Part shown: one piece after another, positions 27,996 through 38,310 of the stretch
How positions within the stretch are numbered: position 1 is the stretch's first letter
How the letters are laid out: each line of letters begins with the position of its first letter
Assembly: GCA_005239165.1 (NCBI GenBank)
Contig: RAPG01000003.1
Coordinates: 338,243-402,242, forward strand
Length of the DNA stretch: 64,000 nucleotides
Source of the DNA: Allopusillimonas ginsengisoli
GTDB lineage: Bacteria; Pseudomonadota; Gammaproteobacteria; Burkholderiales; Burkholderiaceae_B
Direction of reading: 5' to 3'
Program-made: the position numbers and the translations under genes
The notes under the pieces: generated by a model
Databases searched by the model: none
What the model was told of the DNA's origin: nothing
The model's input: only the letters and a program-made list of their open reading frames with translations

Positions 27996-28745
27996 TCAGT
28001 ACATATGCTGGCCGCCATTCATGGAAACATTGCTGCCCGTCATGAACGCAGCATCGTCGCTGCATACAAATGCTATCAGCGCAGCAAGCTCTGAGGGTTT
28101 GCCCAGTCTGCCCACGGGTATTTGGGAAATGACTTTAGACTCAAGAATCTCTTTGGGTACTGCCGCCACCATTTGCGTGTCCAGATAGCCGGGCGATACT
28201 GTGTTCACTGTTACCCCTTTGCGCGCAAGTTCTTGTGCCAGCGACTTTGTAAAGCCATGAATGCCGGCCTTGGACGCGGAGTAGTTGGTTTGTCCGAACT
28301 GCCCCTTGCTGCCGTTGATGGACGCAACGTTGACAATGCGACCCCAGCCGCGCTCGGCCATGCTTTCGGCAAAAGGCTTGGTTACGTTAAACATGGAATC
28401 AAGATTGGTGCGCAGTACTGTGTCCCAGTCTATTTTCGACATCTTGCGAAACGTAGTGTCGCGCGTAACGCCTGCATTATTGATAAGAATGTCGACCTGA
28501 TAGCCGTCAGCACGAATGTTCGCAGCCATGGCTTCGCAGGCATCGTAATCGGCAATGTCGGTTGCATAGGCGTGAAAGCTGTAACCCTCTTCGCCCTGTT
28601 TGGCCAGCCACGTTTTAACATGGTCATTGCCAGGAGAGTGCGTGACCAATACTGTGTGGCCGGCATCGTGCAGTTTTCTGGCAACCGCTTCGCCCAGGCC
28701 GCCCATGCCTCCAGTAACCAGGGCAGTGTGTTTGTTTGTCATCAT
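27996..28745 (-). CDS. phaB: Acetoacetyl-CoA reductase
   Basis: 249-residue short-chain dehydrogenase. The cofactor loop is TGGMGGLGEAVAR, with NNAGVTRD, and the catalytic YSASKAG gives Tyr and Lys four apart, with Ser in VNVASINGSKG. The overall match, including SPGYLDTQMVAAVP near the end, is to PhaB, which makes R-3-hydroxybutyryl-CoA with NADPH. AAGGAG lies ahead; the second ATG (28742) is better spaced than the first. It heads the phaB-DUF3141-pta-ackA operon. Confidence 0.92.
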   Translation of the reverse strand: MMTNKHTALVTGGMGGLGEAVARKLHDAGHTVLVTHSPGNDHVKTWLAKQGEEGYSFHAYATDIADYDACEAMAANIRADGYQVDILINNAGVTRDTTFRKMSKIDWDTVLRTNLDSMFNVTKPFAESMAERGWGRIVNVASINGSKGQFGQTNYSASKAGIHGFTKSLAQELARKGVTVNTVSPGYLDTQMVAAVPKEILESKVISQIPVGRLGKPSELAALIAFVCSDDAAFMTGSNVSMNGGQHMY

Positions 28746-28796
28746 AAGCTCCTTAATATACGGTGGAACAAAATAAAAACGGATAAGGTTTGTGCT

Positions 28797-29924
28797 TTAT
28801 GCCATGCTGCTGATAGTGGCGCGGAACCGTTTAAGCGACATCGCAAACAAGGCGCTACCTATGGCAAACAGCGCCAGAAACGGCTTCCACACCACATTCA
28901 GCCCGGCACCCCGATACAAAATGGCCTGGCCCAATTCCACAAAATGTGTGGTGGGTGCCAGCAGCATGATTTTCTGCACAACTACAGGCATGCTTTCGTA
29001 GGGTGTTGAGCCGCCAGACAGCAGTTGCAGGGGCAACAAGGTAATCATCAGCAGCAAGCCGAACTGCGGCATGCTGCGCGCAACCGTAGCCATAAAAATG
29101 CCCATGGCGGTTGTCGCAAAAAGACAGAGTGTGGTTCCGACCAGAAACAGTGTGATTGAGCCCTCAATGGGCACGTGCAGCAAACCGCGCACCACAAAAT
29201 TAAGCGACGCCGCGACCGCAATCAGCACGACCAGACCCATGGACCATACTTTGGCCAGCATAATTTCTGTGGGTGTCACTGGCATGACAAGCAGGTGTTC
29301 AATTGTGCCGTGTTCACGTTCGCGGATCAGCGCGGCGCCCGTCAAAATAATGGCAAGCATGGTGACGTTGTTAATAATTTGCATGAGGCCACCGAACCAG
29401 CTCTTTTCCAGCGTGGGGTTAAAGCGTGCCCGAAGGGCGAGTTCTACTGGCAAGTCGACGTTACTGCGATAGCGCTGAACAAATTCATTAACCTCTGTCA
29501 GCACGATGTTCTGGATATGGCCATTACCCGTAAATGCCTGACTCATTCGAGTTGCGTCGATGTTCAGTTGAACCTCTGCATATTTGCCCGCCAATACGTC
29601 GCGCTGAAAGTTTGGTGGAATATTCAGCACAAAGGTATACATGCCCGAGTCCATGCCAGGGTCCATGTCCTGATAGCTGATCTGCGCGGGTTTTACGAAC
29701 TGCGGTGGGTAAAACGCCGACACAATGCGCGCAGACAGGGGGGAATGATCTTCATCGACTATCGCGATGGACGCATGGTGCAAGGTCTCGGGCATAGACG
29801 TTGCAGCGGTGTAAACCGACAAGCTAAAGGTGTACACAATAAGCACCAGCATGGTGGGGTCTCGCAGCAGACTCCACAATTCTTTTACGCCCAGACGGAA
29901 AATATTTGATAAATGACGCAGCAT
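28797..29924 (-). CDS. yhhJ: ABC-2 type permease (YhhJ-like)
   Basis: 375 residues from ATG 29924, one base after the stop of rbbA. One N-terminal membrane helix (about 23-40), a long periplasmic part (about 45-170), then five C-terminal helices including GAALIREREHGTIEHLLVMP, the ABC-2 permease signature. It is the separate second permease of the YhiI-RbbA-YhhJ system and pairs with the permease domain fused to RbbA. Confidence 0.88.
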   Translation of the reverse strand: MLRHLSNIFRLGVKELWSLLRDPTMLVLIVYTFSLSVYTAATSMPETLHHASIAIVDEDHSPLSARIVSAFYPPQFVKPAQISYQDMDPGMDSGMYTFVLNIPPNFQRDVLAGKYAEVQLNIDATRMSQAFTGNGHIQNIVLTEVNEFVQRYRSNVDLPVELALRARFNPTLEKSWFGGLMQIINNVTMLAIILTGAALIREREHGTIEHLLVMPVTPTEIMLAKVWSMGLVVLIAVAASLNFVVRGLLHVPIEGSITLFLVGTTLCLFATTAMGIFMATVARSMPQFGLLLMITLLPLQLLSGGSTPYESMPVVVQKIMLLAPTTHFVELGQAILYRGAGLNVVWKPFLALFAIGSALFAMSLKRFRATISSMA

Positions 29925-29925
29925 G

Positions 29926-32799
29926 TTAATGATCCTGTTTACGCAACAGGGCAATGGCCGCGCCCATGATAATCGGCACCGCAATCAACATCGGCCAGAA
30001 ACTTGCGTACAGGTCTTTCATGCTGAGCGCTTTTGCGAAAACACCACGGCTAATGGTGAACATATAGGTGGCAGGATAGATGTCACCGATAAAGCGGCCC
30101 ATTCCTTCCAGCGACGAAACCGGGTTGATAAGGCCTGAAAACTGAATGGCGGGTATAAGCGTGCCTATCAGTGCAAAGAACATGGCGGCGATCTGGCTGC
30201 GCGTTACCGACGAAGCCAGCAAGCCCAGGCCCGTGGAGATCACGCAAAATATGCCCGCAGCCAACAGCAGTGTCAGAAAGCTTCCCTTTAACGGAACACC
30301 AAATGCCACGACGGCCACCAGGGTCATCAGCAAAAAGTTGATCAGGGCCAGCCCAACATAGGGCAACTGCTTGCCAATTAAGAACTCGCTGCGTGTTACA
30401 GGCGTAACGTAGAGGTTGATGATGGAGCCCAGCTCCTTCTCGCGCACAACTGCCAGCGCAGTCAGCATTGATGGCAGCATCAACAGCAAGAGGGGAATGA
30501 CTGCAGGCGTGATGGCCGGCAAGCTTCTAACATCAGGGTTATAACGAAAGCGGGGCTGGATGACGGCGGGGCTGGTTATGGCGACGCCCATTCTTTCCCG
30601 CGCCTGCTCTTGCAACCATTGCTGATGCATGCCCTGAACATAGCCCTGGACGGTTTCGGCGCGCGTTGGCATGGCGCCATCTATCCATGCGCCGATCTGC
30701 ACTTTATGGTCCCTCATGATGTCGCGCCCGAAGCCGGGTGGAATTTCGAGTGCAAGCGCCAGCTCACCGCTGCGCATGCGCCGGTCGAGATCGTCATGGT
30801 TCAGAATGGGTGGTTGCTCAATAAAATAACGCGAGCCCGACAGATTTGATGTGTAGTTGCGGCTGATGGTGGTCTGGTCCAGATCAAGGACGGCGTAACG
30901 CAAGTCTTCGACATCCATGCTGATGCCCAGGCTGATAACCACCAGCAAAATCAGTGACCCGACCAGCGCCAGTGTGGCGCGTACCGGGTCGCGGCGCAGT
31001 TCCAGTGCTTCACGCCAGGTATAGCTGAGCATGCGTTGGGGGCTGAATGCGACACGTCGCGGACGCGAAGTGTTAGCAGTCTCAACATTAGCCGGATTGT
31101 GCGTGTCACTTTCGGGTGGAGTGGTGGAAACAACTGGTGCCTCGTTACTGACGGCTTTCTTTACCTGCGATGCCGCAGGTATGCTGACGTCAGTGTCTTG
31201 AGCAACGGACGTTGTGCTTGTGAAATAGTCTGGCATGGTGGTGCCGCTGGCCTCAACCAGGTAACCTACAAATGCCTCTTCCAGTGTGGCGGCGCCGCGT
31301 TTCTTTGTGAGCGCGGCAGGCGTGTCGCTATCTAGCACCTTGCCGGCATGCATAAGCGACATGCGGTCGCAGCGCTCAGCCTCGTTCATAAAGTGCGTAG
31401 AAATAAAGATCGTGACTTTGTCACGACGCGATAGCTCAATAAGCAGACGCCAGAAGTTGTCGCGCGCCACAGGGTCCACACCTGAGGTGGGCTCATCAAG
31501 AATCAACAGTTCAGGTCGGTGCACCATGGCAACGGCCAGGGAAAGACGCTGGCGCAGGCCCAGTGGCAGGTTGCCTGGCAATATATGGAGCGCACTTTCC
31601 AGGCTAAAGCGCGTGGCCATTTCTTGTACACGCCCAGCGATTTCCTGCTCAGGAACGTGGAATAATCGGGCGTGCAACACCAGATTCTGGTGCACTGTCA
31701 GTTCACTGTAAAGCGAAAACGCCTGCGACATATAGCCCACGCGCTGACGTGTAGCGATATCGTCCGGGTTGATCTCGTTGCCGAAAAGCCAGGCACGGCC
31801 TTCGCTGGCGGGCAACAGACCCGTCAGCATTTTCATGGTCGTCGATTTGCCGCAGCCGTTGGAACCCAGAAAGCCAAAAATCTCGCCACGTCGGATACGA
31901 AAGCTGACATTGTCAACGGCGACAAACGTGCCAAAGCGCATGGTCAGATTTTTGGCCTCGATGGCAACATCGGCGTCGGCATCCAGATCCAGCGCAGGAA
32001 TGCTCACGGGTTCATAACCGCGTCGCTTTTCTTCCGGAAGCAGGCGTATAAATGCGGCTTCCAGGCTTTTCGTGGCCGTCTGACGCAGCAGCTCGGCGGG
32101 TGTGCCTTGCGCAAGTATGCATCCATCGTCCATGGCAATAAGGCGATCAAAGCGCTGGGCTTCATCCATATACGCGGTTGCCACGACAACACTCATGCCT
32201 GGTCTGTCGAGGCGGATACTGTTTATAAGCTCCCAGAACTGTGCGCGTGCCAAAGGGTCTACGCCGGTCGTTGGCTCATCAAGAATGAGCAGGTCGGGGT
32301 CGTGGATGAGGGCGCAGCAAAGGCCAAGCTTTTGCTTCATTCCGCCCGACAGTTTGCCCGCAGGCCTGTCCAGAAATGAATCGAGATCCGTGCTTAGTGT
32401 CAGGTCGTCTATGCGGCGCCGGCGCTCGGCAGCGTTATGACCGAATAGCCGTGCAAAGAACTGCAGGTTTTCTTCTACCGACAACGTGGGGTACAGGTTT
32501 TTCCCCAAGCCCTGCGGCATATAGGCAATACGAGGGCATACCTCATCGCGGTGAGCTTTGTCTGCCATGTCGCCGCCCAGCACGTGGACGGTGCCGTGTT
32601 GTATGGCGCGGGCACCGGCGAGCAAAGCCAGCAGGCTAGACTTGCCTACGCCGTCGGGACCGATCAGGCCGACCATGCAGCCCGATGGAATATCCAGGGC
32701 TATGCTTTTTAGCGCGACCGTCTTGCCATAACGCTGCCCGACGCCGCGCAGATGCGCGACTACCTCAGGAGAAGTCTCTTTCGTCATTGTGCCCATCAC
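29926..32799 (-). CDS. rbbA: RbbA-like double ATPase fused to ABC-2 permease
   Basis: 957 residues. The first nucleotide-binding domain (about 12-235) has [18 protein letters not shown] and [13 protein letters not shown]. The second (about 275-500) has GSNGCGKST, a signature variant [11 protein letters not shown] and [13 protein letters not shown]. Residues about 590-957 are an ABC-2 permease with the motif [17 protein letters not shown]. This domain order is that of E. coli RbbA. Its start overlaps the stop of the HlyD gene. With YhiI, YhhJ and the adjacent outer membrane channel it looks like a tripartite exporter; the cargo is unknown. Direct ribosome involvement, claimed for E. coli RbbA, cannot be inferred here. 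Confidence 0.9.
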   Translation of the reverse strand: MMGTMTKETSPEVVAHLRGVGQRYGKTVALKSIALDIPSGCMVGLIGPDGVGKSSLLALLAGARAIQHGTVHVLGGDMADKAHRDEVCPRIAYMPQGLGKNLYPTLSVEENLQFFARLFGHNAAERRRRIDDLTLSTDLDSFLDRPAGKLSGGMKQKLGLCCALIHDPDLLILDEPTTGVDPLARAQFWELINSIRLDRPGMSVVVATAYMDEAQRFDRLIAMDDGCILAQGTPAELLRQTATKSLEAAFIRLLPEEKRRGYEPVSIPALDLDADADVAIEAKNLTMRFGTFVAVDNVSFRIRRGEIFGFLGSNGCGKSTTMKMLTGLLPASEGRAWLFGNEINPDDIATRQRVGYMSQAFSLYSELTVHQNLVLHARLFHVPEQEIAGRVQEMATRFSLESALHILPGNLPLGLRQRLSLAVAMVHRPELLILDEPTSGVDPVARDNFWRLLIELSRRDKVTIFISTHFMNEAERCDRMSLMHAGKVLDSDTPAALTKKRGAATLEEAFVGYLVEASGTTMPDYFTSTTSVAQDTDVSIPAASQVKKAVSNEAPVVSTTPPESDTHNPANVETANTSRPRRVAFSPQRMLSYTWREALELRRDPVRATLALVGSLILLVVISLGISMDVEDLRYAVLDLDQTTISRNYTSNLSGSRYFIEQPPILNHDDLDRRMRSGELALALEIPPGFGRDIMRDHKVQIGAWIDGAMPTRAETVQGYVQGMHQQWLQEQARERMGVAITSPAVIQPRFRYNPDVRSLPAITPAVIPLLLLMLPSMLTALAVVREKELGSIINLYVTPVTRSEFLIGKQLPYVGLALINFLLMTLVAVVAFGVPLKGSFLTLLLAAGIFCVISTGLGLLASSVTRSQIAAMFFALIGTLIPAIQFSGLINPVSSLEGMGRFIGDIYPATYMFTISRGVFAKALSMKDLYASFWPMLIAVPIIMGAAIALLRKQDH

Positions 32800-33875
32800 T
32801 CAGGCACTTTGACGTTAAGCCACTCTGGCCAGGCCTTGTCAGCGTCGTATTTGACCCACGCCACGCCCGGCAGGCCTGTTTTCACTTGTTCAAGATGCTT
32901 GCGCAGTAAAGCGGGTGGAATCTGCGCCTTGACCCGGAACATCAGCTTTTGCCGCTCAGATTCGGTTTCCACGGTTTTTGGCGTGAACTGTGCTGTACTG
33001 GCCACAAATGAAATATGTGCAGGTATGACCAGCTCCGGCGCGGCGTCAAGAATAATGCGCGCCTCAGTGCCGATGGCCACGCGGCCAGCCACAGTCTCGG
33101 GTAAAAAGAAGGTCATGTACACATCGGCCAGGTCGACGAGATTAAGCACCCGCCCACCCGCACCCAGCACTTCACCCGGTTCGGCCACACGAAACTGAAT
33201 GCGGCCGTCACGCGGTGATTTGAGCAAACTGTCATCGATGTCTGCCTGCACGCGTTTCATGGTGGCCTCCACGGCTGTCACACGTGATTGCGCACCAATT
33301 TTTTGTGCCTTGGCGGCCTCGACGGCAGCAAGACTGGCCAGAACCTGCGACTTCGACGCCGCCAGCGCAGCTTCAGCGCTGCGGACTCGCGCACGATCAT
33401 CGTCCAGCTCTTGCCTGGATGAAGCGCCTTCTTTTGAAAGTGTTTCTGACCGGGAGAGTCGGCGACGGGCTGCATCAAGCTCTGCTTCGCGCTGGCTGAC
33501 CACAGCGCGCATGGCAGCCACGTCACTTTCGCGCAGTGCGACCTGGGCCTCTGCAGCTGTGACGGCGTGCAGGGCTTCCTGACGTCCGGCGTTGACTTCG
33601 TCTAGCTGCGCCTCAAGGGTATCGATCTGCATACGGGCCAGTGGCTGTGCCTTTTTCACAAAATCGCCTTCCTTGGCCAGAATTTCTTCGACCCGACCGG
33701 GCAATTTTGTTGCGACATCTATTTCTACCGCTTCGATGCGACCATTGCCGCTGACGAAGCCTTCGCCGGGGCCGTTATCGGCCATCATGGCAGACCAGGC
33801 ATACCAGCCGAGACCGGCGGCAACAAGTACGGCAGCGACAACAACTGTTTTTTTAAGAGAGGCGGACATAGCCAT
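32796..33875 (-). CDS. HlyD/EmrA-type periplasmic adaptor (YhiI-like)
   Basis: 359 residues. One N-terminal membrane anchor (about 8-30), a biotinyl-lipoyl-like half ([20 protein letters not shown]), a long coiled-coil hairpin rich in Ala, Glu and Arg (about 85-215), then the second lipoyl half and a beta barrel ([22 protein letters not shown]). It connects the inner membrane ABC transporter with the outer membrane channel encoded just upstream. Coupled to rbbA by ATGA. Confidence 0.9.
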   Translation of the reverse strand: MAMSASLKKTVVVAAVLVAAGLGWYAWSAMMADNGPGEGFVSGNGRIEAVEIDVATKLPGRVEEILAKEGDFVKKAQPLARMQIDTLEAQLDEVNAGRQEALHAVTAAEAQVALRESDVAAMRAVVSQREAELDAARRRLSRSETLSKEGASSRQELDDDRARVRSAEAALAASKSQVLASLAAVEAAKAQKIGAQSRVTAVEATMKRVQADIDDSLLKSPRDGRIQFRVAEPGEVLGAGGRVLNLVDLADVYMTFFLPETVAGRVAIGTEARIILDAAPELVIPAHISFVASTAQFTPKTVETESERQKLMFRVKAQIPPALLRKHLEQVKTGLPGVAWVKYDADKAWPEWLNVKVPE

Positions 33876-33885
33876 CGTTCAAACC

Positions 33886-35439
33886 TTATTCTGTGGTGTT
33901 TCCGGAAGTCGAGACCGCTCCGGAAGATGTAGTGGTTGCAGCGGCAGGGGCGGACGAGGAACCAGGCATATTGCCCGTCGTCGGTGTCGTTGGTCTGATG
34001 TCAGGTGCTTCTGTGCTGGCACCGCCGCCAAGCGATGCATACAGCGACACATGGGTCGACAACAGGCTGCGCCTGGCCTGTACCAGCAGTTGCTGCGCTT
34101 CAAGCAAATCGCGCTGCGCGTCCAGCACTTCGAGATAAGCCGAAGCACCACTGTCATATCGCAACTGAGCCAGTCGCGCCCGCCGGGTTTGCGCATCAAC
34201 CGAAGCTTCCATATTGGCAACCTGCTGGGTCAGCCATTGGCGTGCTGATAAGGCGTCGGCCACTTCGCGAAACGCGGTTTGTATGGTTTTCTCATAGTTG
34301 GCGACGGCCAGGTCGCTGCGCACTTCGGCCAGGTCCAGATTGGCGCGTCGGCGGCCCGCATCGAAAATTGGCAGAGAAATCGAGGGCATAAACGCCCAGG
34401 CGCGGCTTCCGCCTTTGAACAGGTTGTCGAGTTCGGCACTTGCCGTGCCGAAATTACCGGTCAGGCTAATAGTGGGAAAGAAAGCAGCCCGGGCCGCCTT
34501 GATATTGGCGTTTGCGCCTTCCAGGCGGTGCTCGGCAGCGATGATGTCGGGGCGATCGGTGAGCAGGTCTGAAGGCAAGCCAACACGCAGCGGCGCAAAA
34601 ATTTTGCTGTCGGTGGAGGACGGTTCGTTCAGGGTTGGAAACTCAACGCGGGTTTCGCCCAGCAACACGGCGAGGGCATGGGCCTGCGCCGTGCGTGCCT
34701 GCTCCAATTGGGTGCCCAGCGCCCGGGCCTGGATCAGCAGGGTTTCAACTTGGGTCAGTTCAAGTAAAGAGGTGGCGCCCACGTCGTGGCGACGCTTAAA
34801 AATACGATACGACTCTTCGCGTGTCGCGATGGTCTGGTTTGCCAGGGCAATGCGTTCGTCCAGCTCGCGCAAACCCAGCCAGGCATTTGCCACGTTGGCG
34901 ATCAGCGTAATGCGCACGGCCCGTTGTGCCGCATCGGTTGCCAAATACTCTTGCAGGGCAGAATCTTTGAGGTTGCGCACGCGTCCCCAGAGGTCAAGCT
35001 CCCAGTTGCTCAAGCCCGCGTAAGCCTCGTATTGCGAGGTAACGACCGAGTTACCCGAGAAATTCAGATCACCTGGTACGCGCGAACGGCCACCGCTACC
35101 TCCTACCCCAATCGTAGGAAACTGATCAGCCCGCTGTATGCTGTATGCCGCACGTGCCTCTTCGACACGAAGCAGCGCCATGCGGTAGTCAGGGTTGTTT
35201 GCCAGGGCCTGAGCGATGGCTTGCTGTAGCCCAGGGTTTATAAAGTAATCACGCCAGTGGAGCTCCACAGCGGTTTGCCCGCGCTCTGATACGGCAGCTG
35301 TCGCATCAGCAGGCCAGTTATCGGCGACAGGGTCAGCAGGCAGATCGCGCGTCGAAAGCGGGGCGCACCCGGCCAAGGTTGCGACAAGTGCCAGGGCACC
35401 AAGCCGCACCGCGTGGGTGGTACTCAGGTGGAGTTTCAT
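33886..35439 (-). CDS. NodT-family outer membrane efflux lipoprotein
   Basis: 517 residues from ATG 35439. A lipoprotein signal ends at Cys25 (TLAGCAPL). Two repeated outer membrane efflux domains cover about 60-480, with YSIQRADQFPTIG and GLPSDLLTDRPDIIAAEHRL typical of NodT/TolC-like channels. The last ~45 residues are a Pro/Thr/Ser/Ala-rich tail. It is the first gene of the export operon (NodT, HlyD, RbbA, YhhJ), ten bases ahead of the adaptor gene. Confidence 0.9.
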   Translation of the reverse strand: MKLHLSTTHAVRLGALALVATLAGCAPLSTRDLPADPVADNWPADATAAVSERGQTAVELHWRDYFINPGLQQAIAQALANNPDYRMALLRVEEARAAYSIQRADQFPTIGVGGSGGRSRVPGDLNFSGNSVVTSQYEAYAGLSNWELDLWGRVRNLKDSALQEYLATDAAQRAVRITLIANVANAWLGLRELDERIALANQTIATREESYRIFKRRHDVGATSLLELTQVETLLIQARALGTQLEQARTAQAHALAVLLGETRVEFPTLNEPSSTDSKIFAPLRVGLPSDLLTDRPDIIAAEHRLEGANANIKAARAAFFPTISLTGNFGTASAELDNLFKGGSRAWAFMPSISLPIFDAGRRRANLDLAEVRSDLAVANYEKTIQTAFREVADALSARQWLTQQVANMEASVDAQTRRARLAQLRYDSGASAYLEVLDAQRDLLEAQQLLVQARRSLLSTHVSLYASLGGGASTEAPDIRPTTPTTGNMPGSSSAPAAATTTSSGAVSTSGNTTE

Positions 35440-35500
35440 TTGTTTTCGTTGTTCCTTGAGAGACGCAATCAATGCAAGGCTTGATCACTGCCGTCAATAG

Positions 35501-36265
35501 TCAGTTCAGGATGTGATACCCGCCGTCCACATACTGTGTCGTGCCGGTAATGGCTTTGGCCTCGTCGCTGGCAAGAAATGCGCACAGGTAGCCGACGTCA
35601 TCAATATTGACGGGTCGACGCAGCGGTGCACGACGCAGGCTGTCCTGGATGAGACCGTCGATATCTGGGAGACCCGATGCCGCACGCGTTGCAAGCGGCC
35701 CGGGGGATATGGCATTGACGCATATGCCTGCAGGGCCAAGTTCTGAGGCCAGGTAACGCACCAGCGCTTCCAGCGCGGCCTTTACGGGCCCCATCAGGCC
35801 ATAGTTTGGAATGACTTCTTCGCTGCCCAGATAAGACATGGTTACCAGACTGCCGCCATCAATCATCAGTGGTTCGGCATGGCGTGCAAGCCGGGCGAAT
35901 GAATGGCAGGAGATATCCATGGCTTGCATAAATCCTTCACGTGAGCTGTCGACGACGCGACCGTGCAAGTCTTCACGCGGGGCATAGGCAACGGAGTGCA
36001 CGATAAAGTCGAGCTTTCCCCATTGCTGTTTGATTGTGTCGAACACAGCCTGCATTTGCTCGTCTTGTGTTACGTCGAGCGGCATGCGCAGGTCTATATC
36101 CAGCTCGTCGAACAGAGGCTCGACATGCGGGCGTGTGCTTTCTTTTTGCCAGGTGGCGGCCAGCTCGGCTCCTTGTTCACGCAGGGCGCGCGCGCATCCC
36201 CATGCAATGCTGTCGTCATTGGCGATGCCGACGATCAGCCCCTTTTTCCCGTTTAGTGACGGCAT
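35501..36265 (-). CDS. fabI: Enoyl-ACP reductase
   Basis: 254 residues from ATG 36265, two bases after the phaC stop and with GGAAAA ahead. The catalytic pattern Tyr-x6-Lys is seen in NYGLMGPVKAALEALVRYL, preceded by SYLGSEEVIP as in FabI. The NADH-binding start is GLIVGIANDDSIAWG. It reduces trans-2-enoyl-ACP in fatty acid synthesis. Whether it is the housekeeping copy or a PHA-locus paralogue cannot be told from this window. It is presumably cotranscribed with phaC. Confidence 0.92.
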   Translation of the reverse strand: MPSLNGKKGLIVGIANDDSIAWGCARALREQGAELAATWQKESTRPHVEPLFDELDIDLRMPLDVTQDEQMQAVFDTIKQQWGKLDFIVHSVAYAPREDLHGRVVDSSREGFMQAMDISCHSFARLARHAEPLMIDGGSLVTMSYLGSEEVIPNYGLMGPVKAALEALVRYLASELGPAGICVNAISPGPLATRAASGLPDIDGLIQDSLRRAPLRRPVNIDDVGYLCAFLASDEAKAITGTTQYVDGGYHILN

Positions 36266-36266
36266 G

Positions 36267-38005
36267 TTATTTTTCCTTGACGTATTGACCCGGCGCGTCA
36301 CCGAGCAGTTTGTATCCTTTGCGGGGGGCCCCCATGGCTGGGGGTTTGATCATTTCGCCAGAGCGGGCTTTGAACCACGCCAGCCATTCAGGCCACCATG
36401 AGCCTTCGTGTGCAGGGGCAGTGTTTGCCCACTCTTCAGGTGCGATGTAGCCGCCACGGGCTTCGCGAGTTGCAATTTGGTAGTTGCGACGAGGACGCCC
36501 CGGTTCACTGACAATGCCAGCGTTATGGCCGCCTCTGGTCAATACGAAAGTTATTTCGGCTGGCACAAGATAGTGCAGCTTATAAACCGAACGCCATGGC
36601 GCGACGTGGTCAGTTTGAGTGCCAACACAGAACATGGGCAGTGTCAGATTGCCGAGTGCAACCGGGCGACCTTTGACGGGGTAACGGCCTTTGCTGAGGT
36701 CGTCGTCCAGAAAGAGCCTGCGCAGATATTGCGAGTGCATCTTGGCCGGCATGCGTGTGGCATCGGCATTCCAGGCCATCAGATCAAACATAGGCCTGCG
36801 TTCGCCCAGCAGGTATTCATTGACCATGCGCGACCACAGCAAGTCGTATGAATTAAGCATCTGAAAGGCACCTGCCATCTGATCGGCACGCAGATAGCCT
36901 CTTGTGTCCATTTGTGCTTCGAGCAGGCTGACCTGGCTCTCGTCAATGAAGAGCGCAAGTTCACCCGGCTCGCTAAACTCAGTCTGGGCTGCGAGCAGTG
37001 TCATGGAAGCCAGTCGCGTGTCGTTATCGCGGGCCATGGCCGCTGCGGCGATGGCGAGTAACGTGCCTCCAAGGCAATATCCTACGGCATGAACGTTGCG
37101 ATCGGGAACAATGGTGTTGACGGCAGATAGTGCCTCTTGAACACCCTGCTCAAGGTAATCATCCATGCCCAGATTGCGTTCATTGGATCCCGGGTTTTCC
37201 AGGAAATGCAAAATACCGTGTGACCGTTGTCGACAAGATATTTGATCAGCGAGTTGTGGGGCGACAGGTCGAGAATGTAATACTTCATGATCCAGGCCGG
37301 AACAATAAGTATGGGCTCGGCGTGTATCTTTTCAGTGGTTGGCGCGTACTGGATCAGTTCCATCAGGCGATTGCGTACCACGACCTTGCCCGGTGTCGCC
37401 GCCACATTCTCGCCCACGACAAAATCCTCGGTACCCGATGGTGGCAATTGCGCTATACGGCGTTGAGCATTTTCGAGAAAATGCATCATGCCGCGAGCCA
37501 GATTGGCACCGCCTTCTTCAAGCGTACGTTTGAGCGCAACCGGGTTGGTGGCCAGCTGGTTGCCGGGCGAGAAAACGTCCAGCCACTGCCGTGCACCGAA
37601 GGCGACCAGGTTTTCGTGATGGGGCTCCACCCCCCACACCCCGCGTGCCGCTTCTTCCCACCATTGCTGGTTTAACAGAAAAGACTGGTGCATTAGATTA
37701 AATGGCCAGGCCATCCAGGCCGGGTCGCTAAAGCGGCGGTCATGGGCAGGCGGGTCTACGCAGGCACGAGCTGCGCCTGGGCCTGCCACCAGACATTGAA
37801 GCAGGTATTCAATTAACTGGCCATGCTGGTCGTAAGCAAGTCGTGCGAGCTCCGTCTGTTTTCCCGGCGAGGCGGCCAGATGCGAGACCCAGTCTAGCCA
37901 GGCCAGCATGCTCGAATGAGGGGAAAGTGAGGAAAACGCACGCGCCAGGGCGGCATGAGCCCGGCTGTCAATGGCGTTTGCCATGGAAAAAGGAGGACTG
38001 TTCAC
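36267..38005 (-). pseudogene. phaC: Class I PHA synthase, frameshifted
   Basis: One PHA synthase of about 579 codons is split between two frames. The N-terminal frame reads to GHTVFCISWK and the C-terminal frame resumes at NPGSNERNLGMDDYLEQG. One A is missing in a run of four at 37195-37198 (minus strand TGGAAAACCCGGG); five A's would join the frames. All catalytic residues remain: Cys of GYCLGG (codon near 37076), Asp of QTDHVAPW and His of GGHNAGIV. No other damage is seen, so this is a recent lesion or a homopolymer error. It would otherwise polymerise R-3-hydroxyacyl-CoA. Confidence 0.88.
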
Positions 38006-38085
38006 GTTCTGGCTCCCAACGCAAAGGATGAGTAATGCCTTTATTATCGCGACTGTGTCAGTGGCGCAGCTTGATCCAGATCAAC

Positions 38086-38105
38086 TAACGACCGTATGGT
38101 CGTTA
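38086..38105. promoter_or_regulatory. Inverted repeat upstream of phaC
   Basis: TAACGACC-GTAT-GGTCGTTA, perfect 8-base arms, 81 bases upstream of the phaC start and 206 bases from the TetR gene. A TetR-type operator candidate. Confidence 0.5.
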
Positions 38106-38232
38106 TATATAGTTATGGTTTGAAGGAGTGGCGCGCGGGGTGGAAGGCATCTCACCGGGCCGGCGCATGATCAAGCATGGTCAAAGGAGTCTATCACGAT
38201 GAACCTAGGGTTACTACTAATGAATGGTTGTG

Positions 38233-38248
38233 TACGACTAAGGTCGTA
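38233..38248. promoter_or_regulatory. Second ACGAC/GTCGT inverted repeat
   Basis: TACGAC-TAAG-GTCGTA, perfect 6-base arms. It has the same ACGAC and GTCGT half-sites as the repeat at 38086-38105, but spaced by four instead of six bases. It lies 63 bases before the TetR start, consistent with autoregulation. Confidence 0.45.
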
Positions 38249-38310
38249 TACGGGACGGGCGCGTATTTCGGGCGCCACGATTGCGCAGATTTTTTCGGTG
38301 ATGGGTTGCC

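Noticed and set aside
31672..32379. 235-codon plus-strand frame inside rbbA
   Set aside because: Antisense shadow of the first ATPase domain, whose motifs are unambiguous.
37195..37198. Programmed frameshifting in phaC
   Set aside because: The site TGG AAA ACC is not a good slippery heptamer and no stimulating hairpin is obvious. A one-base loss explains it more simply.
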